NCBI GenBank assembly: GCA_004794655.1
Contig: SMMW01000614.1
Span: forward strand, 1,862,501 to 1,926,500
Source: Marisa cornuarietis
Taxonomy: Eukaryota; Mollusca; Gastropoda; Architaenioglossa; Ampullariidae
DNA: 64,000 nucleotides
Reading direction: 5' to 3'
Shown here: piece after piece, positions 43,901 to 57,033 of the stretch
How the letters are laid out: every line of letters starts with the position of its first letter
Numbering within the stretch: position 1 is the first letter of the stretch
Notes under the pieces: model-generated
Database searches by the model: none
Seen by the model: only the letters and a program-made list of their open reading frames with translations
What the model was told of the DNA's origin: nothing
Position numbers and translations under genes: made by a program

Positions 43901-46200
43901 GATGTTTGTTTGTTAAAGGCTTTAATACTCTTATTAACTGATAATGCGATTCTGACAATAGCTAAGGCCTCTCTGGTTCAAAGTTTTTAAATGGAAAACC
44001 TTTTGAGCATAAAACAGTTTTCATAACCAAAAGGAAATATTCGTAGCAAAATTAATTCAGTGTTGTTGTCTCTGAACTCATCAGCACTTTTTCCTATGCA
44101 CAAGTGCAGAACATCTTCCGACTAAGAAAAGAAAAAAAATGTGGGGCTTACGTATGGTCCCATCCATCTTAGGGGTCTGCCCCAACCAGCCCCTTCCCCA
44201 TCCACCAACGCCGTCCGTCCACTGCCAATTCCCTGTCTCTGCCCTGCCGCCTCCACCTCCACCTCCACCTCCACTTCCCCGCTGGTTATACAGTCCCTTT
44301 AAATGCGCTCTCGGATGATGGGGCTTTCTTGTAACACGTGTACTGAGAAACTAACGTGGTGAAGTGAACCTACTAGCAGAGGGGTGGTGACCTGAAAATG
44401 TCATTCTATGAAAAAGATATTTTCCCCTAACATTATTCATCCTTTTAAAAGAAAAACCAGCAGGTCATATTTGGGCCCCTCTCCGTGACTGCGCCCTAGG
44501 CGACTGCCTAGTTTGTTTAATAAAGGGAGCACGGGTCCTATCTTCTTATCTTTAAAAAAAAAAATCATTACATGCAGTCTGCTTTGTACTTCAGGAGGTC
44601 GGCTGCTGTTTTGGTCTGTGTGTGTGTGTGTGTGGGGGGGGTGATGTCTTTTAAGTGACATCGTAAATCTGAAACTGGCTTTATGAGACAAAAACTTATT
44701 TAAAGCGAAAGTGGCGAAGCGTCATGCATCAAATGTCACACTGTAAAAAAATGTATTTGCAATGCATTAGCAAACTTTTGATCTTAGCTAAGCGTATTGA
44801 CCAAAAATCTAATGCCCCGAGCAATCAACCTCAAACCAGTTGTTTCTTGTATACTTTACATACCACTTTGGTCAACTCGGTTAATTTAATTAAACGCTCA
44901 GCAACTTTTGCCCTATTAAAAATGGCCTTGACTCTTAGTGACTGGTGGCACACAAAAGCTGTTCTGATGTGTAGTTTATCAGTTAGCATATTTATCTACT
45001 AACGCTAAAGGTGCGTCGCTAGAGCTAACCAGTGAACTACTGATGTGTTGCCTTGCAATGGCTGACAGCCGTGAGACGACGACTTCTTCCTTCATTACAT
45101 GATTTAAATGGCTCTCTAGGAGAACGGAAACAGTAAGTAAGACACTGCTCATCCACCAAGGTGTCGCTATTTTCATTACCAGAACGTGGAACGCTTGCCG
45201 AAATCTGTCTGACATCAACTTGCATTGCATTGGCTCTTCAAAGAAAGAGGGGGGAAAGATGGAGTATTTACTAAAAAAAAAAATGTCACACCAGTTTACA
45301 TGAAGCAGAACACATAAACAAAGAAGGAAAACAGACTTTGAGATCCGACAAACCCTTTTAAACAGACGCTGATAACGGGACAAGACAACAACAAATACTC
45401 TGTAGAGAATATTTACGATAGCCTCATGCTACATACCATTATTATTATTATTCACGAAGGAACACTATTTACTAGGAAAGATGCAAAATCCATTTTTACA
45501 TAAAAATGCTAAATGTTTAATCTACATTACAGAAAATAATGAACTCTACCACTCGCTTACGTATTTACGAGTTTACATTACAAATATCACATTTCTATTG
45601 ATTACAAAGAAATGCAGAATGAGATTCTTTTCTTCTTGAAAGTGGAAGTGAGGTAAATTTATTATTACCGTAATTCTCATCTGGAAAATGCATATAACAA
45701 TGTTTGGGATAACAAACAAATAAAGAAAAGACAAGCAAATTCGTCATGCAGTATTCTATGTAGCGTGGACTGAAAAGCAGTAAATGAGAGCGACTGAATA
45801 AAGTGCTGTATATGAACATCAAACTTTTATTATTACGGCTGTTGCCTATCGTAACTCTATAAACTGTTCTAAACATCTCTCACTATAACCAAGCTACTGC
45901 TTCCCAACATACTCTTGAGGTCTGTTCACAGCCATAGCAAACCAAGCCGCGCTTTGCAAAAATAATAATAATAATAAAATAAATAAAAATAAAAATTGTG
46001 TTTCTGATAAACAGTTCCAGTGCCTCAGCAACCAATAATTGATGCCCGCTGCGTTATTTCCAACAATATTTTCTTTTGTTATAGAAATCGACCCTTTTCA
46101 TACGGAGGTTGAAAACTGTGGAGGGCAGCTGAGTCTGTATCGTCCAATCACAATTCTCGTCTTGCAGAAATATTTGCATACAGCGGAAACTGCCAGCAAG
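43901..46200. other. No gene seen; low-complexity patches
   Basis: Contains a CTCCAC repeat (44245-44276) and GT/G runs near 44616-44640. The minus-strand frames around 45.0-45.4 kb resemble no known protein. Confidence 0.5.
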
Positions 46201-47128
46201 AATTTTTTTCTGTTTCACACACCTTGACCTCACTAAAGCCCAACGGAAAAAAACGAAAATCCTTTATTTGAATAAAATATTTTTGTCGGAACACACGCAC
46301 TTATCACCGTGAATCAGCTACTTTACACGCGCACCGTTCTGGGGTCTTGTGCTTTGACAACTTTGCAGAAACAAGTCTAACCAATACCAAGTCTTTTTAC
46401 ACGAAAAATTTACATGCATAAAACGTGCTTCTGCTGTGCACGAGCGAAAAATGCAGCAGGTGTAAACGAAGGCCGTCCCAAGGACCGCTTAATTCGATAT
46501 CTAGGTCATTAGGCCATCACGAAATCTGAACATGCAACGGGTTATTTTCTTTCTCCGGCGAGGCGAATGTTCAAATAATCTTAATTCATCAATAAACACA
46601 AGTGGTTAAAAGTTTAATGTCCAAATGATCTAGACCAAGAAGTTTACCAAACACGATTGAACCTCATTACCAAAAACTCTCGTTCGGTAGTATAGAGGGC
46701 AATTAGAAACACGACTTACTGACAGCTCAAACTGTTTGTAGGTAACAGTAAACCGATTCTCGCTCATAGAAATAACTTTAGTTGAAAACCAAGTGATCGT
46801 GATATCACTGCTTAGCTCAACAACCCCTTCATGGTAGAACCCCTAGTACAAAGCCATACCCCCGGGCATGGCCGCCGTTGGACGTGCGAGCAGGATCAAG
46901 TACAGAAGAGTGAGTTTGTGGGTCGGCACATCATGTCCTAATTTCCCATCGAAGAGAAGTTCAACAAACCGCTAAAGTAATAATTTTGCTGTTTTTGTTT
47001 ATCTATTGTAATTAGCTAATCAAGACACATCGACAGAACGTTTGTCTTCGAAGTTGACTGCGACTTATACTCATATGCGTACGTATGTGTGTGTGGGGGG
47101 AGGGGGTGTGTGATTATATTTACTGCAG

Positions 47129-47239
47129 GTGTGTGCGCAACAGTTCCGGATTTTTCAGAAACTGCTGAATGACGCACGATTTTCCAGAGAAAAAGTATTT
47201 GCACTGAATGTGCCTGTATTTAGAAAAAGGCTGCACGTG
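47129..47239 (+). pseudogene. Relic tail exon of a gene D-like GTPase (3)
   Basis: After TACTGCAG the reading QQFRIFQKLLNDARFSREKV matches the beginning of the gene D last exon and runs to a stop without a membrane segment. Confidence 0.6.
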
Positions 47240-47593
47240 TAAATGAAGGCCGCCCGATGACCACTTCGTTCGATATCTGAGTCACTAGGTATGATCAATA
47301 GAGCCGGGGAACTATTTTACTCTCTCTCTAATTACTCAGTCCTCACCACACGATTTTTCCAGTTTCATTTCATTCTCTCTTGCTCGCTCGCTCTCGCTAA
47401 CCTCCCTTTTTCTATCCATGCACTACCGCCTTCCCCTCTGTCCAGACAACCCTGCATGCAGTCTTGTTAGCTTAAGCTATTCACTACCTTCGTGTATTTG
47501 CTTTCTGAAATGGAGCTAACCATGTCAAAATATTAATGAATATGACGACAGATCAATCAGTCGTTAACATTAGCCGTCTGACTTGCATTTCAG

Positions 47594-47655
47594 GGTCGTA
47601 TTTGGTTTTGGCCAAGTTTGAAAATTGGAACAAATCTGAAAATTGGTAAGTTGTA
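47594..47655 (+). pseudogene. Relic first exon of a dead gene D copy
   Basis: Aligned with the exon ending ATGG|GTAAGA at 39380, this copy ends ATTG|GTAAG: the start codon is ATT. The acceptor-like TTGCATTTCAG and the donor are kept. Confidence 0.55.
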
Positions 47656-47789
47656 GCACAATGATACATATATTATAAAATAATAGTATGTTTAATTATA
47701 TAAGTCACAGTTTGAAAGGGATTAGCAACTGTGAAAAGGATCGACCAAAAGATGTAAGAAAAATTATTAGGAATGACAGATAGTTTTCA

Positions 47790-48110
47790 CGATTTCTCTG
47801 ACGAGTTCATAGGGGAATCACATGGATTGACATGGCAGCTAGCAGGCCCCACCACTCATTCCTCTTTTGGGCGATGGTCAATAGGTCCTGTACAGGACGA
47901 CCAGTCCAGTCTTTGACTTTCGTAATCCAGTTCTTTCTCTGACCACCGCGGCGTCGGCCACCCTCCAAGGTGCCTTTAAGGATATTCTTCGACAAGGTGT
48001 CACATAGCCAAAGAAGACCAGCTTACATCGCTGGATTGTTGAAGTAGTGTGACCAACAAATAGTACGGAAAGCTTCATGCATTTTATCATTAGCTGAACA
48101 TGTACTAACA
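47790..48110 (-). mobile_element. LINE ORF2 tail, minus strand
   Basis: The minus strand reads LKGTLEGGRRRGGQRKNW and, upstream in another frame, a GHT/GYV segment: the C-terminal GH...L..LEGxRxRGRQ motif of a LINE family also present at 59.4-60.15 kb. It is frameshifted and 5'-truncated. Confidence 0.7.
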
Positions 48111-48114
48111 AAAG

Positions 48115-48360
48115 AATTTTTATTATTAAGCTCAGGTAAACGCTATGCCATACCTATATGTAAAAGTGACAGGCACCTGAAATCATTTGTGCCATCTGCA
48201 GTCCAGCTGCTCAATCTTAGATGAGCTGTCAATGGTGTGAGTGTGTGTGAGAGAGAGAGAGTGTGTGTGTGAGAGAGAGATGCTGTAGGTGCGAACATGT
48301 GTATCCTTGATGTAAGTTTATATGCATGATATGATTGATATGATATGATTGTCACTTGCC
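48115..48360 (+). mobile_element. LINE ORF2 tail, plus strand, with GT/GA tract
   Basis: The reading SDRHLKSFVPSAVQLLNLR then TGA near 48222 is the FVPxAVxLLN ending of CR1/jockey-like elements. GT and GA runs follow (48235-48280) and a short 3' UTR ends near 48355. Confidence 0.65.
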
Positions 48361-48439
48361 CACTTCATTTCTCATTTTTTTCATTGTTGACATCTTTAAT
48401 GCTGCACCCTGCAACGAACTTGATTTCTTACTTTTACTT

Positions 48440-49760
48440 GCGACTAGAGCACAATGTTTTGTGTAAGTTCTATCCTACATTGTATGGTCACGAGGTAATG
48501 TTGAAAATTCATTTATTGACTTTATTAATCCAAACGGATAACTTTTTCAATTGACTTATTACATTTTTACAATAACTTGTTTAAGACCGAGTATTAAAAT
48601 TCGTGTCATCCAAAACGGAAAACGGCTTTATTAAAATGCTCAATATACTAGTTTGCCAAAGGTTTTCATAACTATTTCGCAGGATGGTTAACAGAGGATT
48701 AAAAGGAAGAAGGGTGAGTCCTTATATATTGTAGATACAAAGTTTACTAGTTACTTTAGGTTGTGAATCTTGCATTAACGCGGGTATCTTCAAATTTCTT
48801 CAGTCTAAATTAAAAAACGTACCTTGTAATAAACTGACTCGTATAATTTTACGACCACTGAACCAGAAGGCCAGCAGTTCATGAAAAGAAAAGAAAAGAA
48901 AAGAAATCAAGGGTGCATTTATTTACTAGGGAAAATTGTTTAAAAGGTCACCAGGATGCCAATAGCTCGCTATACAAAACCAGTACGAGGGGGGCTATGT
49001 GCGGGAGTCTGTACCCGCGATTGTGAAGCCTGCACACGTCAATGATTGTGTAAGTACGATAGTCGGGCGGCTGAAGGTGAGGTAAGGTGTGCAGGTGTCA
49101 GCGTTTAGCAATGGGTGGTGAAGTGAATACGTTCTCTGAATTCGAAAGCTCTGACTGACATGAAAGGAAATGCAATCCTTAGCACTATCCAGGTTTGTCA
49201 GTTCAAGCTTGAAATGAAAACTCTTTCTTCAAGAATTTTCCAAAAGAAAATATCTTTGGAATGTAACCTGAAATTTTTATGTTTCTTTAAAAGTACAAGA
49301 AAAAAAGCAAAGAAACTGCGAAATAGAGAGATATCTCATCGTTACATAAGTTTCAAACTGTATTATGTGATAAATAAATGAATAACATAAAATCACCTTT
49401 GCGAGGTATTACATTTTACATAACAGGCTTAGCTCTGTGAAATATTCCGAAAACGACTTCCCAAAAATACACAGAACATAACATGGTAGAGCTTTTAACC
49501 AGAAACGCATCAATAAACCCGGCGCTTTGCCTGCTTCTACCTCCAGGAGCTCAACACTACGAACGGGTTTCACGCCAAACAAGGACATGGGTGGAGCGAC
49601 ATCTCGTTGATGGTGGCACCGACCAGCAGATGTAACCTGTAATGCACTCGCAGTCTTTTCAAGATAGGCTTGCTTTCAAAACCAAGCTCTCTTTATTTGC
49701 GTCTGCGCTTAAAGAAGGAAAAGTAAATCCACATTTGGAAAGTACATCGGTCAATGTTTT
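48440..49760 (+). repeat. Segmental duplication, copy 2 of the 3' flank
   Basis: Counterpart of 42560-43900. Part of it (48720-49400) is the third copy of the long repeat. No gene. Confidence 0.75.
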
Positions 49761-50231
49761 AATAAATGACATAAAGAAGAAACCCGCTTGTGGCCTCATT
49801 GAAAGTTGCTACTGGTTTATCGACTTAAAGAAAAGTGAGAATCGTGTTGCACACACATTGCACTTGGCTGTTTCATTTACGACTGTGAAATAATTACTAA
49901 GGTAATGTCTTCTTGTAACTCTTCTCCATTTGTTTATATGCTTACACACATCTGTTTTTATTTGTGTTTGCGCTTGTGTGTGCAAGCGTGTATTTCTATG
50001 TGCATGTGTATGCTGCATGGTGATCAAGGGACTCTCTAAGCTTTGGGGTCGTGTAAGGATTAATATCAGTAGCTTGGGCTTTTGTGCATCATGAGTGTGT
50101 ATTTGGGTAGATTGTTTTGGGGTTTTCGTTTGATTCTAATTAATATTAATTGTTTGCACTTTTGGGTATTTTTCACACAGGCACCGACTCACACACATAT
50201 TAACAATGTATTTATCCCTTTATTCATTTAG

Positions 50232-50779
50232 ATGGCGTACGGTGGCAACACTGTTCGGATTATTCTGATTGGTAAAACTGGCAACGGCAAGAGTACCACT
50301 GGAAATGCTATTCTCGGGCAGGACTTCTTTATGCCAAGCAGGGGTATGAGCTCTGTGACTATGTCGTGCTCATGGAAGACGGCTGTTGTTGATGGCCTTA
50401 CGATCGAGGTACGTATTTACAAAGTGTGTGTGCCTAAATTTAATCTCAAAACGTACAAGTATTTATGTATATTAGACACGAATGTGTATTTTGCTATTTT
50501 CATTTGCCTTTCAAACTACTTGGCCAGTTGTTATGATTCATCTCAAATCTTGATATCTATATCACAAATCATACCTTGTGTCTCGAATACTTTAAATCAT
50601 GTCCTACTCCTTCCACAATTACTATTAATATAAGGACAAAAACTAATTAACTAATATACAGTACAATACAACTTTATTTATCCACAAGGGCAATTACAGA
50701 TAGTGCTCGTACTTGCCGTAATACATTCATATACATGATCTGCAAGGAATAATACATACGTATAACTGTTGAAATAATT

Positions 50780-50825
<46 letters not shown>

Positions 50826-52074
50826 TCCCAGCAACAGTAGATACAGTTGATGACCTTAATGTAATATGTCATCATGCATGAAAACGCCAGTTTGTAATTG
50901 GTATTCTGAAAAATCTAAGAACTAAATCTTTCAAAGGGTGGGTGAAAATATAAAATGGTGGTAATGCTAATAATAATTAATACGTGCTTTGCATGAAGCT
51001 TGATTATGATCTTTACAAGCAATTTGTTTAAATATAGTGTAGTGTTGTTTATAAGAATGAATTTAATTTAAATAGAAACACGTTATTACACTTTTTAACT
51101 TTTTTCTTATTATTAAATGTAATTATTTTACTTATTATTAAATTAATCGTATTACTTATTATGAGACATAATAAGATTACTTTTAAACAAAAAATTTCTG
51201 ATTATTGTATGCAATAATTCTACCAGTTATAGAACTACATTAATTTAATGATTAATTAATGCATTTGAATATAATTTAAATGTCTAAAGATACATATGAA
51301 CTAAAAATAACTGCTTGGACATCACTATCTTATAAAGTCTTATTTATTTTTATAATATGATTTCAGGTTATAATAGACAAAAAAGACTACATATTTGCGT
51401 GATAAGATGGCTTTAAACATACTGTTGTCAACTTTTTTTCTATTAAGGATTATTCATAATTTGTGTGTATGATATTTCAGGTGACTGACACACCTGGAGT
51501 TCGCGACACACATCGAGATAAACGAGAGATCCAAGAGGAAATCGCAAAATGCCTTGCTACCATGACACCTGGACCTGATGCTGTTCTCCTGGTGATTAAC
51601 GGCGACAGACGGTTCACAGATGAAGAGCACCAAGCTTACCTGGATCTGAAGGAGGTATTTGGAGATAACCTGGCTGACAACCTTATACTCGTATTTACTG
51701 CTACAAAACCAGACGAGCTTGAGAAAGATTTGAAAGCGGCTCCCCCTAAACTGTTAGAGTTATTAGAAGATGCCTCTCATAGATATGCTTGTTTTGGCCG
51801 CAATTTGCGTGACAGAGAAAATCGAAAAAGAGAGGCCCTGGAATTGCTAAAGGTTGTCCGCAGGCTGGTGGCAGAGAAAAGCAGCTTTTACACAAACAGC
51901 CTCTTAAAGATGTACGAGGAAATGATGCTAGTAAATGCTAGGGGAAGGGGAGTTACTGTTGACAAAGTAAAGGAGGAAATACTTGCCGATAAATCTCCGA
52001 TGTTTATGCAGTCTTTGACAGAAGCTGTTCCAGACCAAATCAGTGCAAATCACACATACTGCGCACTGATGTAA
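50232..52074 (+). CDS. Gene E: AIG1/GIMAP-like GTPase with CaaX box CALM
   Basis: Two coding exons, 50232-50408 and 51481-52074, joined in phase 0; 256 residues, close to a single-domain GIMAP. The ATG follows the acceptor TTCATTTAG directly, so a 5' untranslated exon should exist upstream. Exon 1 reads IILIGKTGNGKSTTGNAIL and RGMSSVT. Exon 2 starts VTDTPGVRDTHRDKREI (canonical G3), then LLVINGDRRFTDEEHQAY, FTATKPDELEKD at G4 and HRYACFGRN at G5. A charged helical region follows, ending TYCALM: a CaaX box with final Met, usually farnesylated. It is the best-preserved canonical GTPase here. The intron holds an inverted LINE tail. Confidence 0.9.
50665..50870 (-). mobile_element. LINE 3' end, minus strand, in intron of gene E
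   Basis: Read on the minus strand, GT units then GA units are followed by about 110 bases ending in a terminus close to that at 2868-2935: GAGCACTATCTG, CCTTGTGGATAAA and TTGTATTGTA. It is a short 3' fragment of the same family. Confidence 0.65.
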
Positions 52075-52479
52075 ACATCTACCATTAGAAGTACTACACA
52101 AGGATATATTTCTATTACTTATTCTGTTTTTTTTAGCATCAACGATTTGAAAATATAGGATTAATTTTTGCTACTCTAAAGGACCTTTGACTTGTTTACG
52201 TTTGTGCTACAGAACTAAGTGCTCCTGGCATTTTGAAAGGAACATGTTACAATTTCAGCTTATTAATCTCTTGCTGATGAGGCGAAAAAGAAGTAGCCTC
52301 TGCAGCTGGTTATAAGTAAGGTTATGTATTAATATGCGTTTATTATTTAAACTTTATCCTACGGCATAACACTAAGCTGTGACACATGAAAAAGCGTATT
52401 AAGAAAAAATTGTGTTTAGTTTCTAGAAGACAGTCGCTCGCTTAGTATATCCCCATCAGAAATGCTTATAGTTTACATA

Positions 52480-52550
52480 AGTTTATTTAGTCAAATCGCC
52501 CACTGGGACAAATAAAGTTGGTCATTGTCATTGTCATTGTCATTTACGTG
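52480..52550 (+). mobile_element. LINE/SINE 3' terminus with (GTCATT)n tail
   Basis: TGGGACAAATAAAGTTGG followed by repeats of GTCATT, a typical 3' end of a non-LTR element with a short tandem tail. No coding part is seen upstream. Confidence 0.5.
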
Positions 52551-53800
52551 AAAAGAGTCTATTCGACTGCACAAAATAGTTCCAAAGTTCATAAAACTTA
52601 TTGTACATTGCTTTCGATGTCTGTGCTCTACTTAATGTTATAATTAGAACCATTTACAGTTATGTAGCTTCATATTTTAGAAAAATGTTGTTTCCTAAAT
52701 TTCAGGAGATTTACTGGTTCTTTGTATAACTGTCTTTAGAAAGATTACTTCAATTTTGTACAGGAATTTGTTGTCAAATGTACATTACACGGTTTTTCTA
52801 TAATCCATATCTAAGGAACCTATTTAAAGTTACTTCATATCAATGTACCCTGGTAGAAGTGTATTTCTAATTTCCAAAATATCCATTAAACATATCCTAC
52901 TTTCTTATTTGTCAGTCGTGGTGACTCAATATTTAGGGTAAAGATATCTCAGTGTCAGTATACCACTTCACACAAAGCTGACACAAAACAGGAGTCTGTG
53001 GGATGAGACCTGCAAGATAAAGTAACATCGTGATCAGTCAGTGACCCTGTTCAAAGACTGCGCATGCGTGACAGATCTACGCCTCGGAAACGCCACCTAC
53101 CTGATGTAAGCATTCATGCAAAACTGTGGCCTTTCTGAAACTGTAAAATGTGAAATAAATAAAAACAAAAATAAATGTGATGATTGCATAAGTGGCTAAA
53201 AAGAGAGATACGCACTAAAAATTGTAAACTTAAATCTACAATGTCACTTCAATTACAGCATATTTTTTCTGTCACACAAGGGGTGTGTGTGTGTGTGTGG
53301 GTGGGTGGGTGGCTGGGTGTGAATATATATATATATAATTATATACATAAATTGATGTGCAAACGCATTTTGCATTAAGCACAAAACAAACACATCTGAC
53401 TTTTTTCCATTAAAACATTGCAGTCATAGCAGCAAATTTTGACTCGTTAGTGTCACTCTCTTTTTGCTCTGTAGAGATATTTATTTTATTTATTTTTTAT
53501 TACTAGTTTTTGAGCCTTAGAAAAGATAATTCGATGAATAACACGGAATTTATTCCTTTACCTCTTACTATTTTGGTCAAAATTTGTTTCTCTCAAGTTT
53601 TTTTTTTTAATCTAGAGGATGTCACATTTGCAGAATAATATTTTATTACCGTCGATTTAATCAAAAAGAGATAAAAAATTCTCTAACACTTATCGTGCTG
53701 CCCTCTATAAACAGTTTTGCAAGGTAACACCAAACGGAAAGATTACGTTCAAAATACATATATACTAGTCAACGGATACTGATCTTATATGGAGACCACC
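52551..53800. other. No gene seen
   Basis: AT-rich spacer downstream of gene E with a GT/GGGT/TA low-complexity patch at 53281-53345. Confidence 0.5.
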
Positions 53801-53890
53801 ACGGGAGTGGACGAGCGAGGAATTTAACATTCTGGTGTCTATCGTCTACACAGTTGCTGACATAGCTGTTTTCCCCTCACTGGAAGTCCC

Positions 53891-54223
53891 ATGAAGTTAC
53901 TGACATGCCGCATACCCTACGATTATGCGAGAGGTCTCTCATCTCTCACAGGATGGCCTGTCGCTCCTGAGATGTCTGGCCCTCACGTAGCTCCATACTT
54001 CACTGCAGGACACACGCAGCAGTTCTACCCTCCTAACCCTTCAGGATCGCCTGACCAACAGAGTACACGGCTACGCACTCCCCCAACCTTTCAAAACCCA
54101 ACACACCTAAGTCCTGATGACATGTACATGGGTAAAGGCAATGCAGTTTCACAATCCCAAGCAAAGAAATTGAAAGATCTTATTCGTCAGTTTGTTGATT
54201 TTGTTAAATATAATTACGGATAG
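53891..54223 (+). CDS. Uncertain 110-codon open frame, Pro-rich
   Basis: ATG to stop, rich in Pro, Gln, Ser and Thr, with QQFYPPNPSGSPDQQST and a basic/hydrophobic end KKLKDLIRQFVDFVKY. I do not recognise it. It may be a fragment of a mobile element or a chance opening. There is no clear splice site or polyadenylation signal beyond general AT-rich sequence. Confidence 0.25.
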   Translation: MKLLTCRIPYDYARGLSSLTGWPVAPEMSGPHVAPYFTAGHTQQFYPPNPSGSPDQQSTRLRTPPTFQNPTHLSPDDMYMGKGNAVSQSQAKKLKDLIRQFVDFVKYNYG

Positions 54224-57033
54224 TTCAAACGTTTAGTCTTACGAACAAATGATTAAAGAAGAATAAAAAAAAATTAAAAAATTGCATTTTAAGAATCTTC
54301 AAATTTTACAATGCGTGCAAGGACGTTTGCTTGCACACTCCGTAACAGAAACCAAAAGCAAAGGATAAACGATCAATAAACAGAATATAATATTGCGGCC
54401 ATACCAGAAGTTTTCGTGGTGCATGAAGAAAACGTATGATGACAAATAGACGAGAAAATAGTCTCATAAGATAACAGGTTAACATATTTAGCATTGTATC
54501 CATAAAAGCTGCAGGGAAAAAGTAAATGTTGCCCTGTTTATAGGAAAATGATTAATTAATGTCACCGAAAGGTTGCTTTAAAATTACAGGCGGTGTCTCA
54601 TAAAAAGTATTTCCTTTTGATTATTTTACCGTATAATACTATCATCATAGTCTAAGATGCAAGTAATTTATTTGTGATATCTGCGCTAAGTACACAAACA
54701 GCCAGCTACTATCTCTGTAAAATATGCATCGCTGTACATTGCAATAATATATGTGTATTGCTTCTACATTAAGATCACATACTGTCAGTCTCAAGAGGCT
54801 CGAGAAAAGTGCAACATTTAAAAATATTTTTGTAAAGATCAATAAAAGTCTTTACTGGTACGTTAGTTTGTTAAAATGTATATGTCACGACCACCGCGCA
54901 GTGTATCAGTCACTCAATCCTTTCAACACATACATGGAGCCTGACAAATACGTGTTCTTTCACACAAATTAAAAGAAAAGAATCATTTGCCTAACGAATC
55001 TCTCTGCTTTACTAAGTATGAATAAAAGAAGAAAACAAGAAAAATCAAAATCAAAAATCAAATGATAAGAGAGTTAAAAAAAACGATTCCTACATCCAGA
55101 TTACTTTAAAATAATAAAACCCCTAACCTTTTGAGTCCTGCCTTTCTGAATATCTAAAAGAATATCTACTCACCTAATCGATCTAGATACTCCTAAACGC
55201 CCTACTCAAATGCCCTACTCAACAAATTATTCTTACAATTCCTACCCTACTGGTCTTTCCGTCCTAAACCTCTCTCTTCTCCTACCTGACTAACTCCTCG
55301 CGCTCTCCCTCACGTCATTTCCTTCAATTTTTTACATCACTCATACACGTCTTCCGAACAACTGACGTCATTCACGCTCTTTCGTTCTTCCACATTAATC
55401 CTTATAAAATTTAAGCTTACTCACGATACAATCAATAACTAATAACAATGATGCCTGACAGTATAGCATACTGAAATTGGTCCTTTAAGTTACTGGTGCT
55501 AGCCTAAAAATTTTATTCGAACAACATACTGAAGAATATCATTAATTTGACTGTGGTGTGCTTACAATAAATGACGCGTGAAAGAAAAAAACTTGGGTCA
55601 GAACAGCAAAAAAGACAACAAACAGAACAGTAACTACCACATAGCCTTTATGAGTCTGAAGAAGTCTTTTGCTAACACTGTAATTTTATGATATCTCAAA
55701 TTGTACATCTCACAAATAAAGACAAATTTTATTAACATATTATTTTTCAGTTTATGCTGTGTTTAATTGAAAGTACGGGCACTTAGTCACGATGTCAGGG
55801 CGATGGCGACACCGAGGTATTTCACCGATTTCTGGGAAGGAGTCGCCTGAGTTGTTTTTACCTCGACCAGCATGTCACAGTGGATGCAACCAGCATTCAT
55901 GGCACATCAAGGTGGAGCATTTCCAAAAGGTCATCTCATCAGTAACCCAAATGCAAAGAAATAGTCAAACACAAAAACAAAACGATTTAGGAAATCATTT
56001 TACTACACATGCATAAATATGGGTGTGTGCGTGCGTGTGTGTGTCTAGATATGATAAAAGAGAGTGGGTAGCCCTCAAAGCGCGATCCGCCACGATAGTG
56101 GCTTTACCGACAGAGTGCGATGAGCCACTATGGTGGCTGTGCTCCACGATCGTGATTCTCTCTTTGCACGATGGGCAACGATTGTCGCCCTACCGGTAGA
56201 GAACGACCAGCCAGTATCGTGGCTCGTGCTCCACGAGCGTGGCTCTGCAGTTTCACTACCGTCTTCAAAATCATAAATTTTACGCCCATTTTTTTGAACA
56301 TAGAAAACGCAGCGATGTAAAGCAGAAAAGACTTTGGGAACAGTCTGTCAGACGTACGATCTGACGAACACGCTCTTATACACACCCGCGTGAGCGCAGA
56401 GAGAGAGAGAGACACGGGGTATTAAGTCACGCTTTAAATTAAGGTTTCAGCCAAAGTCTGAAAGAAAGGATACATGATACATCATTTATATTGCAATTAA
56501 CGTCTGTAGACACACAGCGACCCTCGGCAGTCCAGGGGGAAACTTTTCAACAACAAGTACTTACAAGCACTAAGATCAAGTCTTTCAATTTCTCAGGAAC
56601 AGCAACACTAACAGAAGGCCATTAGGTGTTTCTCAGAAAGCACGGCTGTACTTTATGTATGCCAGGTCGTGCTGAGCGTTCACAGCTATGTTTTCGCCTC
56701 CCGTGCGGCGGTGTTTTTCAGAAATGAAGGTGTTTAGCGGTCAAAGGTGACTGTATTACCCTTGGAGTTGTCTTCCTTTTCAACTGCATACATCTTGCAA
56801 GGAATGCGGTGAATCTTTTCTTCAACTCGTAAGGATTCCTGGAGTAGGCAGAAGAATTATGAACTTAATGTGAAAGCGTAAGAACCGCAGGAAGTGAGCA
56901 ACGAGATAACAGATGAACAACTTACTTAATAGTCCTTGTCAAAGATTCGCAGCTGCGTAGTAGAGGAAACCACGACTGTTTTGTCAGATGGACCAAAAAA
57001 CAAGAGTTGAAAGGATATAGAGATTTCTGCAGT
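54224..57033. other. No gene seen apart from a palindromic cluster
   Basis: Mostly AT-rich. The only structure noticed is the group of inverted repeats at 56089-56237. Confidence 0.5.
56089..56237. repeat. Cluster of short perfect and near-perfect palindromes
   Basis: Five or six small inverted repeats in 150 bases: GCCAC-GATA-GTGGC (56089-56102), GCCAC-TATG-GTGGC (56124-56137), CACGATCGTG (56145-56154), a near-palindrome at 56173-56190, GCCA...TGGC (56210-56223) and CTCGTG-CTC-CACGAG (56223-56237). The elements resemble one another, so the cluster may be a degraded tandem array. Confidence 0.6.

Larger units (their letters stand above)
46205..47690 (+). repeat. Segmental duplication, copy 2 (dead gene D unit)
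   Basis: Counterpart of 37555-39400. It contains a relic tail exon (47129-47239) and a relic first exon near 47594-47655, but no P-loop or G3 exon follows. The space where gene D would lie is filled by LINE fragments. Confidence 0.75.

Noticed and set aside
44979..45383. 134-codon minus-strand open frame
   Set aside because: No recognisable motif, and composition like the surrounding spacer.
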